64,000 nt of DNA from an uncultured Collinsella sp. (GTDB lineage Bacteria; Actinomycetota; Coriobacteriia; Coriobacteriales; Coriobacteriaceae), in contig CALAMG010000009.1 of the NCBI GenBank assembly GCA_937925715.1, forward strand, positions 1 through 64,000. The letters run 5' to 3'. The position numbers and the translations under genes were made by a program. Below the pieces are notes generated by a model. That model worked only from the letters and a program-made list of their open reading frames with translations. It searched no databases and was not told where the DNA came from. Below, piece by piece: positions 16,929-23,944 of the stretch. Numbering within the stretch: position 1 is the stretch's first letter; every line of letters begins with the position of its first letter.

Positions 16929-18692
16929 CTAGTGTTTGCCGCCGTGGCTGTTGAGCCAGATATTGCGGCCCAACATCAGCGCCAGCACCAGTGCGCTCAC
17001 GTAGCCCAAAAAGCCAATGACCGGGATACCAAACACAACCGGCTCGATGCGCGCGTAGTACACCACCGACGAACCGATAAACAGACCGGCGATCACAATT
17101 GCCATCGACATACGGTCGATAATTCCGCCCAGCTGTCGCAGCGCCTTATCGCTGCTCATGATCTGCGTGTTCACCTTAAGCTGACCGCGCGTGAGCATAC
17201 GCGAAGCCAAGCCCAGATACTCGGCCGCCTCGAGCGAGCCTTTTGCCGCGCGATAGCTGCTCGCGGCAAGATCGCGTCCCATATCACGCACGCGCGCATA
17301 GGTGCTCTTCTCGTTTTTGATGTGCGTCTGGATGATCTGGATCATGTTGACGTTGGGCATGTACTCGGTCAGCAGGCCCTCGAGCGTCACCATGCCGCGC
17401 GCGAACATCGTCACCACGCTCGGCAGCTCAACATCGTTTTTGCGCGCCAGGTTTAGCAGCGAGGTCAAAAACTCGCCGATATCCAGGTCTTTAAGGTCGA
17501 GCCCGGCAAAGTCGGCAACAATAAAGTCCAAGTCGGACAAAAAGGCCGAATGATCGAGCTCAGCCGAATCGCCGCGCGTCACGGCAAAGCGCATGAGCGA
17601 ATCCTTGAGCTTGGGCACGTCACCCTCGGCCACGGCGAAAATCATGTCCTTGACGATGCCGCGGTCGTGGCTCGACATGCGTCCGACCATGCCCAAGTCG
17701 ATAAAGTAAACGATGCCGTCCTTGAGGATGATGTTTCCCGCATGCGGGTCGGCATGGAAAAAGCCGTCATCGAGCACCTGCGTCGAGTAGTCCTCGACAA
17801 TCGCGGCACCGATCTTTTCCAAGTCATAGCCCTCGGCCACCAAGCGTTCAGGATCGGCGATCGAAATGCCGTCGACGTAATCCATAACCACCACGTGCTC
17901 GGTGCACAGGTCCAGATAGGATTTAGGGCACGTCACGCCATGAACGCTCTTATGGAACTCGTAGAAGTCGTTGAGGTTTTTGGCCTCGGCCAAAAAGTTG
18001 GTCTCCTCGCGAAACGAGGTCCACAACTCCTCGACTACGCCGTGCAGGTCAACGAATTGATCGGTGTTGACGAACTTGGAAACGATACGCACCACCGAGC
18101 GGATGATATCGATGTCCTGTGCCATAACCTGTTGCGCACCGGGGCGCTGCACCTTGACGGCCACGTCCTCGCCCGTCACCAGACGAGCGCGGTGCACCTG
18201 CGCGAGCGATGCGCTACCAAGCGGATTGGGGTCGATCGCATCGAACATCTCCCCCAGGCGCAGGCCGTATTCTTCTTCCAGACAACTGAGTACGACCTCG
18301 TACGGTACGGGCTCCACGTCGGAGCGCAGACGACGCAGCTCGTCGCAAAAGCGTTGCGGCAGAATCTCGGACCGGTTGGCCAGAATCTGCCCCATCTTGA
18401 CGAACATGGGGCCGAGTTCCTCGAGCAGGCGGCGCAAACGAACCGGCGTGAGGTTATCCCACACGCGGTACTTTTTGACCAGGCGAACAATCTGTCCGAT
18501 GCGCTCGCGGCGACCCGCCGGCGTGAGCTGGTATTCCTCGTCCGGCGCCATCGCGTCGGGCTCCTCGGGCACCATATCGACGGCGCGCGGCTTCTTGCGA
18601 GCGCCCGAGACGGCGGCGTCGACCTCATCGACAACCGCCGCCTCGTCACCCAAGGGGTCTAGATTGTTGTAATCGGTGGTGGAATCTGCCAT
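16929..18692 (-). CDS. ABC1/AarF/UbiB family atypical kinase
   Basis: 587 residues. The conserved kinase-like core shows the family's KxGQ motif (FVKMGQILANR, near residue 95), a Gly/Ala-rich loop (GSASLAQVH), the lysine in VAVKVQRPG, the catalytic-loop HADPHAGN and metal-binding DLGMVG. Two membrane helices lie at the C terminus (about 535-580). UbiB proteins support quinone-lipid biosynthesis through ATPase activity; menaquinone is the likely lipid here. The N-terminal 60 residues are acidic and family-atypical. It starts eight bases after the stop of the phasin-like gene, so the pair forms an operon. Confidence 0.93.
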   Translation of the reverse strand: MADSTTDYNNLDPLGDEAAVVDEVDAAVSGARKKPRAVDMVPEEPDAMAPDEEYQLTPAGRRERIGQIVRLVKKYRVWDNLTPVRLRRLLEELGPMFVKMGQILANRSEILPQRFCDELRRLRSDVEPVPYEVVLSCLEEEYGLRLGEMFDAIDPNPLGSASLAQVHRARLVTGEDVAVKVQRPGAQQVMAQDIDIIRSVVRIVSKFVNTDQFVDLHGVVEELWTSFREETNFLAEAKNLNDFYEFHKSVHGVTCPKSYLDLCTEHVVVMDYVDGISIADPERLVAEGYDLEKIGAAIVEDYSTQVLDDGFFHADPHAGNIILKDGIVYFIDLGMVGRMSSHDRGIVKDMIFAVAEGDVPKLKDSLMRFAVTRGDSAELDHSAFLSDLDFIVADFAGLDLKDLDIGEFLTSLLNLARKNDVELPSVVTMFARGMVTLEGLLTEYMPNVNMIQIIQTHIKNEKSTYARVRDMGRDLAASSYRAAKGSLEAAEYLGLASRMLTRGQLKVNTQIMSSDKALRQLGGIIDRMSMAIVIAGLFIGSSVVYYARIEPVVFGIPVIGFLGYVSALVLALMLGRNIWLNSHGGKH

Positions 18693-18700
18693 CTGCGCTG

Positions 18701-19117
18701 CTACTCGGCCTCTACGGTATCCTTCGCATCGTCGGGCTCAACGGACTCGACGGGCACCGAGGTCACATTGTCCTCGACTGAATCGACAATGTCGCGCACA
18801 TGGGCCAGGAAGGCCGTGCGCTCGGGGGCGGTCATAACGCGGACGCGAGCAAGGATGAGCTCGTCAAGCACGCGCTGGGCCGCGGTCTCGCCCTGCATGC
18901 CCAAGCGCTCGGTCAGGTCGGAGATGGTGCCGCCGGCCTGCTCGAACATGTCGGACACGCTGCGGGCGATATCGGGGGCGCCTGCGTCCTTGCGCACCTG
19001 CTCGCCCTTGGTACTGAGGTCGTCGAGAACCTTCTTGCTGCCCTCGACGGCAACGGCGGCAGCGCCAAAGCCAACGTTGATGGCGCCGTTAACAAGCTGA
19101 TCGAGTTTCATAACCAT
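18701..19117 (-). CDS. Phasin-like coiled-coil protein
   Basis: 138 residues, mostly helical: MVMKLDQLVNGAINVGFGAAAVAVEGSKKV, then an amphipathic helix, then repeated short helices with an acidic tail (VEPDDAKDTVEAE). The pattern resembles PF05597-type phasins or polyhydroxyalkanoate-granule proteins, and such genes are often beside aarF/ubiB in Gram-positive bacteria. No PHA synthase is in the window, so granule binding is not implied; membrane or lipid association is the cautious reading. The start at 19117 follows GGAGAC by four or five bases. A later ATG at 19111 is also possible. Confidence 0.6.
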   Translation of the reverse strand: MVMKLDQLVNGAINVGFGAAAVAVEGSKKVLDDLSTKGEQVRKDAGAPDIARSVSDMFEQAGGTISDLTERLGMQGETAAQRVLDELILARVRVMTAPERTAFLAHVRDIVDSVEDNVTSVPVESVEPDDAKDTVEAE

Positions 19118-19216
19118 GGTTGTCTCCAATCACAAACAACTGCATTGGCGTTCTTGTACCCAAGATTGAGTGAAAGCGACAAAGCGTTTTAGCGCTATTC
19201 GATCGACGGGAAATCC

Positions 19217-20740
19217 CTACCTCACGTTGTCGTTCATCGCGAAAGAGTTCTTCATGGCGCAGCTCGTGGTGTAGAGCACCTTGCCCAGCAGGGCATCGGT
19301 CTCCACGCGGACACGCTCGGCAAAGGCCTCGTTGGCGCGTGCAAGCTCGGCAGGCACCTCGGCCTCGGGCAGAGCGGCTACGGCAGCGTCGACGTCATGG
19401 ATCTGCTTGTGGCCCATGCCACCGACCTTCTCCTGATAGTCCTCGACCGCGCGACCGCACTCATGGAAACGGACGTCAGCCAGCGCGCCGATCAGGCGGT
19501 TGGCCCAGTAGAAGTTTTCGGACGTCACGCGAGCCTGCGTGTCGGCATAGTACTCGGGCATGGTCTCGACGTTGGCGTACAGCGGAACCAGCGCGTTAAA
19601 CGAGTTGGAGCCAAACGCCATCCACTGCACGGCGCGATAGGCCGGCTGCGCATAGGGACGTAACTGCAACACGGCGAGCTGGCTGTTGCGGTTGATGCCG
19701 ATGGGGCGATATGCGCCACGCGTTGCGGGCGTGCCCTTGCTACCGTAGCAATCGTACTCCGTGCCCTGGTAGTGGCTCGAGAGTACGTACTTGATGTCCT
19801 CGATGGTCACCTTGCGCTCGGGCACGCGGCTCCAGGGGATATCGTCGCTCTCGGGCGTGTAGTCGGCGTCGGGGCCATCCCACACGTCGCTGGGGTTGAG
19901 ACAGCGCTGCATGTACCACGCGCGCGGCGTGTTGTAGACGTGGTCGCTGTCGCTGTGCGAGCCAAAGGCCTCGCGCGGGTTAAAGACCGCAGCCGGGCCG
20001 TCGCCCTCGACGCCCAGCGTCAGGTCCAGATGCCACTCGGCCATCCAGGCGCGCAAGTCGGCGGAGCACATGTGGTCGGCCTGGGCGCCCTCGGCGTCAT
20101 CCAGGTCAAAGCTGTCGATACCCAGCTGGTTGGGCATGGTCACATAGGCGTCGTCAGGCACGCGCTTGGCAATCCAGTGGTGACCACCGATGGTCTCGAG
20201 CCACCAGATCTCGTCCACATCACTAAAGGCGATGCCGTTGTTCTCGTAGGTGCCGTAGCGCTCGAGCAGGTCGCCCAGGATACGAACGCCGTCGCGGGCG
20301 GACTTGGCATACGGCAGCACCAGGGTCACCATGTCCTCCTCGCCCAAGCCGCCGGGCTGTGCCGGAACGTATCCGTCCTCGCCCTCGTTGCCCTTGGCGG
20401 GTACGTAGTCGACGAGCGGATCGGCGCCGCGGACGCGCTCGTTGGTGGTGAGCGTCTCGGTTGCGGACATGCCCACATTGAGCTCGTTGAAACCGGCCTC
20501 GGCCCAGATGCCGTGGCCCGGGACAACATCGGGGACACTCGTGTAGCGCATGGGGTTATCGGGCAGCTCAACGGTCAGGTGACTCAGGACGCTCGTGTAG
20601 ACGCGCGGCTGCTCGTCGGGATGCACCACGCGCATACGCTTGGGCTCAAACACCCCGTTGGACGAGTCCTCGTTACGCGCGACAAGCGTCGACCCGTCGT
20701 AGCTCGCGTTCTTACCGACCAGAATCGTTGTGCACGGCAT
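19217..20740 (-). CDS. C69 family dipeptidase (PepD-type)
   Basis: An N-terminal-nucleophile hydrolase that cleaves dipeptides. The 507-residue protein begins MPCTTILVGKNASYDGS. Removal of Met-Pro exposes the catalytic cysteine, as in Lactobacillus PepDA. Other family blocks are RNEDSSNGVFEPKR, GFNELNVGMSATET, WWLETIGGHHWIAKRVPDD and ENFYWANRLIG. The start at 20740 is fixed both by AAGGAGG six bases upstream and by the need for Cys at position 3. There is no signal peptide, so it acts in the cytoplasm. It stands alone, with a large inverted-repeat element upstream. Confidence 0.93.
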   Translation of the reverse strand: MPCTTILVGKNASYDGSTLVARNEDSSNGVFEPKRMRVVHPDEQPRVYTSVLSHLTVELPDNPMRYTSVPDVVPGHGIWAEAGFNELNVGMSATETLTTNERVRGADPLVDYVPAKGNEGEDGYVPAQPGGLGEEDMVTLVLPYAKSARDGVRILGDLLERYGTYENNGIAFSDVDEIWWLETIGGHHWIAKRVPDDAYVTMPNQLGIDSFDLDDAEGAQADHMCSADLRAWMAEWHLDLTLGVEGDGPAAVFNPREAFGSHSDSDHVYNTPRAWYMQRCLNPSDVWDGPDADYTPESDDIPWSRVPERKVTIEDIKYVLSSHYQGTEYDCYGSKGTPATRGAYRPIGINRNSQLAVLQLRPYAQPAYRAVQWMAFGSNSFNALVPLYANVETMPEYYADTQARVTSENFYWANRLIGALADVRFHECGRAVEDYQEKVGGMGHKQIHDVDAAVAALPEAEVPAELARANEAFAERVRVETDALLGKVLYTTSCAMKNSFAMNDNVR

Positions 20741-21095
20741 GCGCATCCTCCTTGAGCGAAGAAATCAAACGGCAACAGTGTATCGCTTCGGCGCAGAAAG
20801 GGCGAAACCACGGCCTCGGCAGCCCCCGTGGTCAAAAAATGCCAAATATGAGTACTGTCACAAATTTAGTGGCAGCAAATTGCACTGTTCCGGGCGCCGG
20901 GAATCCTCACCTGTCCAAAAACTGAGTCTAGTAATTCCCCATACGTCCAATAAAATTGGCTCTTTAACGATATTACTTATCGCTAAAGAGCCAAAATGAT
21001 CTCAAACATATGTGACTAACTTGGCAACAGTACTCATATTTGGCATTTTTTGACCACGGGGTATCTAACCAACCCCCTAAACAGCCTCCAAACGC
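20741..21095. other. 355-base gap occupied by an inverted-repeat element
   Basis: No plausible gene is present. The region between folD and the dipeptidase gene is largely taken up by a 238-bp element with perfect 35-bp ends, listed separately. Composition is visibly more AT-rich than the flanks. Confidence 0.7.
20824..21061. mobile_element. MITE-like element with perfect 35-bp terminal inverted repeats
   Basis: The left arm (20824-20858, beginning CCCCGTGGTCAAAAAATGCC) is the exact reverse complement of the right arm (21027-21061, ending TTTTGACCACGGGG). The 168-base interior has no open frame of note. It holds a second hairpin at 20956-20971/20979-20994, where 15 of 16 positions pair around GGCTCTTTA/TAAAGAGCC. 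Non-autonomous transposon, regulatory stem-loop and structured RNA are all possible. No target duplication is obvious. Confidence 0.55.
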
Positions 21096-21950
21096 CTATT
21101 TTACCGCGCGCTCAGCCGCCTCGATCACGTGCTTGGCGAGAATTGCTGTCGTCACGGCGCCCACGCCACCCGGCACGGGGGTGATTGCGCCAACAACCGG
21201 CTCCGCGGCATCAAAATCGACGTCGCCGACCAGCTTGCCAGCGGCTTCGTCCCAATTAATGCCAACATCGATAATCGCCTGGTCCTCGCGGACCGCATCT
21301 GCGCCAATCGTGCGCGCGCGTCCAACGGCGGCAACCACAATGTCGGCAGCACAGCACTCGGCGGCAAGATCGCGCGTATGCGTATGGCACGTCGTCACGG
21401 TTGCGTTGCGCGCCGTAAGCATGGCGGCAACGGGGCGGCCAATTACCAGTGAGCGTCCGACCACAGCAACCTTGGCCCCATCCAGCTCAACGCCGTAATG
21501 ATCCAGCAAAGCAAGCACGGCTTCGGCTGTGCAGGGGGCAAAACCCTCGCCGCGCCCCGAAAGCGTGGTGAGCAGTGAAGCCGGCGTCATGGAGTCAACG
21601 TCCTTGGCGGGATCGAGCGCTGCGGCGACGGCGTTCTCGTCAAGGCCGGCGGGCAGCGGGCGGAACATCAGACAGCCATGAACAGCCGAATCGGTATTGA
21701 TGTCCTCGACGGCCGTCAACAGCTCGTCCTGCGAAACATCGGCAGGAAGCAAAACGCGGCGAGCCTCAATGCCAACCTTCTCGCAGCGCTTGAGGGCACC
21801 GCGCTCGTAGGACAGGTCGTCCTCGCGCTCGCCCACACGAACGATGGCCAGCGTCGGTACAACACCGCGCTCGCGCAGGGCTGCACAGCGAGCAGCAAGT
21901 TCCTCGGTCAAAGCGCGAGCAACGGGAGCACCCTTCAGCAGTTCAGCCAT
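21096..21950 (-). CDS. folD: FolD: methylene-THF dehydrogenase, cyclohydrolase residues missing
   Basis: Interconverts methylene- and methenyl-tetrahydrofolate with NAD(P). 284 residues. Family blocks are visible: KDVDSMTP, GRSLVIGRPVAAML (nucleotide-binding loop), DVGIN and ITPVPGGVGAVTTAIL. The YxxxK motif carrying the cyclohydrolase lysine (K54 in E. coli) reads YERGA, so that lysine is alanine. The usual QLPLP reads FRPLP, so Q98 is also lost, while the KDVD aspartate remains. The enzyme is therefore probably dehydrogenase-only. The start at 21950 follows AGAGGATAGCC. It begins two bases after the stop of the cyclohydrolase-like gene, a tight operon that supplies the missing step. Confidence 0.93.
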   Translation of the reverse strand: MAELLKGAPVARALTEELAARCAALRERGVVPTLAIVRVGEREDDLSYERGALKRCEKVGIEARRVLLPADVSQDELLTAVEDINTDSAVHGCLMFRPLPAGLDENAVAAALDPAKDVDSMTPASLLTTLSGRGEGFAPCTAEAVLALLDHYGVELDGAKVAVVGRSLVIGRPVAAMLTARNATVTTCHTHTRDLAAECCAADIVVAAVGRARTIGADAVREDQAIIDVGINWDEAAGKLVGDVDFDAAEPVVGAITPVPGGVGAVTTAILAKHVIEAAERAVK

Positions 21951-21952
21951 GG

Positions 21953-22585
21953 CTATCCTCTCTTCCTTGCAGCGTCGGAGGCGCGGCGCGCCAGCGCATC
22001 GGCGCGCGGCAACCATGTGTCGAGCAACTCATCACACGCCGTCTCGAGCTCCTCAGCACGAACGCGATCTTTCATAGACGTGGTGTTCGCAAAGAGCGTC
22101 AAGCTCGCGCCCTGCATAGCGGCACGGCAGAACACGGCGCCGCACGCCACATCGGACAGCAGCTGACGCGAACCCTTGTCGGCCATGTCCTCGAGCAGCG
22201 CCAGCGCACGCCCGCAGGCATCCATAATGCGATACGGCGGCATAGCGGCCACATGCAGCGCATCCTGAATCGCGGTCGCTCGAGCCGGATCGTCACGCGG
22301 AAAACCGTACGCCGTGGACACCTGCCCGTAGGCACGAACGTCCTCGGCGACCAGACCCACAAGTTCCTGCGCCAACTCATCCGCCTGGGCAAACGCGCGC
22401 GTCAGATCGTCTGCGCGATCGGCAAGCGCAGGGTTTGTCGCCCCATAGCGAGCAACCATCCCGCAAAGCGAGGCGCCCAGTGCACCTACAAAGGCGCTCG
22501 CGCTACCGCCGCCGGGAACCGGCTCGCGTGCGGCAAGCGCCTCGGCAAACTCTCGACATGTTTTATCCATCATCTCTTGGCTCAT
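21953..22585 (-). CDS. fchA: Cyclodeaminase/methenyl-THF cyclohydrolase family protein (FchA-like)
   Basis: 210 residues of the FTCD_C fold, known as formimino-THF cyclodeaminase or, in clostridia, the stand-alone methenyl-THF cyclohydrolase FchA. The signature Gly-rich segment is PVPGGGSASAFVGALGASLCGMV (residues about 21-43), followed by all-helical sequence. FolD encoded just downstream lacks cyclohydrolase residues, so the cyclohydrolase role fits better than histidine degradation; no hut genes are nearby. The start at 22585 is about nine bases after AAGG. GTG at 22591 overlaps the site and is less likely. Confidence 0.85.
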   Translation of the reverse strand: MSQEMMDKTCREFAEALAAREPVPGGGSASAFVGALGASLCGMVARYGATNPALADRADDLTRAFAQADELAQELVGLVAEDVRAYGQVSTAYGFPRDDPARATAIQDALHVAAMPPYRIMDACGRALALLEDMADKGSRQLLSDVACGAVFCRAAMQGASLTLFANTTSMKDRVRAEELETACDELLDTWLPRADALARRASDAARKRG

Positions 22586-22746
22586 ACGCACGCACCTTCA
22601 AGTCATATACATCGGTCGGGTGGCAACCGCCGACCGACCGCATCAATCACATAATGGTGCTAAGTCTAGCCCATAAGTACATGAGCGTCAGCGCACCTGG
22701 CCATCGCGGATTTCTATGACGAACGATAGGCGTCGGCACCGCAAAC

Positions 22747-22973
22747 ATGGGACACATGGCCCACCTTTCGAGACTTCCGGACGTCAAAAACTGAGGCATA
22801 TCTATAAACAAGGAACCTGTTGGGGCAACGCCCACGCACGCGCGCCCCATTAAATCAACGGGCATCTCACCCCGGGGAGGGCCGACAGCATCGGCCCTCC
22901 CCTCTTTTGCGACCGCACATATTGCCACTTGTCGGCGCAATTCCAGCCCCCAGAATGGGACACATGGCCCACC
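22747..22973 (+). repeat. 19-bp direct repeat pair
   Basis: ATGGGACACATGGCCCACC occurs at 22747-22765 and again at 22955-22973. Each copy is partly palindromic (TGGG...CCCA). The second lies about 70 bases before the lipoprotein gene and could be an operator or the edge of a repeated element. Confidence 0.7.
22874..22908 (+). terminator. Rho-independent terminator without an obvious upstream gene
   Basis: GGGGAGGGCCGA (22874-22885) pairs perfectly with TCGGCCCTCCCC (22891-22902), followed by TCTTTT on the plus strand. Confidence 0.8.
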
Positions 22974-23045
22974 CTAGCGAGCCGTCCACGCGTACAGTAA
23001 AGACAGGTAATCCATGGGCGGTTACAGATCGAGGAGGACACGACC

Positions 23046-23639
23046 ATGAAAAAGAAGGCCTTTGCGATTCTCACCCTCTGCATCAGTCTCTTTGCCGCGG
23101 TTGCCCTGGTGGGTTGCGGCGGCAGCGGCGGCGCTACCGGCAGTGCCGGTGGCGGCGGCGCAGAAAAGCCAGCCGTGGATATGAGGACCAACTTCATTTG
23201 GTTTAAGGTCGAGGTCCCCGAGGGCGTCGAGATCACCGACGTCGCAGGCGACACCGCCGATAGGGCCCAGTTTAAGTTCACCGAGAGCGAGCACGCCAGC
23301 GACCGCTTCATCCCCGTCTTCGACTCTGACAAGAACGCCGACGAGCTGTTCGACTACGAGGCAAAGTGGAAGGCCAATTCCGGATGGACCGAGAGCGATC
23401 CCGTTAAGTACAACGGCAAGACCTGGCGCAGTGCCTACTTTACGCACTCGGGCGGCGTGACGACCGAGTACTTCACCGACGTTGACGGTGGCAGTGTGTA
23501 TGTGCGCATCGACAACGTCGAGGAGCACAAGGACGCCGTCGAGACCATGATGAAGTCCCTGGAATTTGCCGATGACATCGCCGAGGCCAAGACCGAGGCC
23601 TTGGACGTCAAGCTCGACGATATCGAGATCAAGCGTTAA
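23046..23639 (+). CDS. Secreted lipoprotein of unknown function
   Basis: 197 residues. A clean lipoprotein signal: MKKKAFAILTL, a hydrophobic core, then the lipobox LVGC with Cys near residue 24, followed by a flexible Gly/Ser-rich linker. The mature part (about 45-197) is acidic and beta-rich, with no motif I recognise. KWKANSGWTES and YFTDVDGGSVYVRID suggest a compact ligand-binding or adhesion-type domain. The strong ribosome-binding site GAGGAGG fixes the start. It is transcribed alone, with a terminator 70 bases downstream. Confidence 0.85.
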   Translation: MKKKAFAILTLCISLFAAVALVGCGGSGGATGSAGGGGAEKPAVDMRTNFIWFKVEVPEGVEITDVAGDTADRAQFKFTESEHASDRFIPVFDSDKNADELFDYEAKWKANSGWTESDPVKYNGKTWRSAYFTHSGGVTTEYFTDVDGGSVYVRIDNVEEHKDAVETMMKSLEFADDIAEAKTEALDVKLDDIEIKR

Positions 23640-23944
23640 GCGACTGGCGAGCGCAGCGGGAAACACGGGCGCAGTGCAAACAAGCGACGGTTCCCCAGCG
23701 CTTCGTACCCAGGGAGGGCCGGTAAACCGACCCTCCCTTTCTTATGCCGGTAGCCAACGAACGCGAGGATGCCGGACGCCGGAACCGCTCCAAATGTAGC
23801 AACAGTACGAAAACGACAAACACCCCAACACGTCCGCCCGCCGATTTATTGCGCCGCGCAGACAATTAAACCAGCATCTTTAAACATCTGAGCAGTATAG
23901 TGACCAAAACTATCGCATAACCGCACTCTACGAATGGAGAAGTT
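23640..23944. other. 305-base intergenic region
   Basis: Contains the terminator of the lipoprotein gene and the promoter region of the next gene. TATAGT at 23896-23901, about 43 bases before the ATG, is a reasonable -10 box without a clear -35. Nothing else is recognised. Confidence 0.5.
23712..23742 (+). terminator. Rho-independent terminator
   Basis: GGGAGGG and CCCTCCC pair, with inner CGGT/ACCG after one mismatch, followed by TTTCTT. It ends the lipoprotein gene. Confidence 0.8.

Larger units (their letters stand above)
22586..23045. other. 460-base intergenic region with direct repeats and a free-standing terminator
   Basis: Lies between fchA (minus) and the lipoprotein gene (plus). 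It has no convincing gene on either strand. A 19-bp direct repeat occurs at 22747-22765 and 22955-22973 (ATGGGACACATGGCCCACC). Between the copies is a strong plus-strand terminator at 22874 with no upstream plus-strand gene to terminate, so a small transcript may originate here. Confidence 0.6.

Noticed and set aside
22647..22940. 97-codon minus-strand frame upstream of fchA
   Set aside because: It reads through a perfect terminator hairpin and a repeat copy, with no ribosome-binding site or domain.
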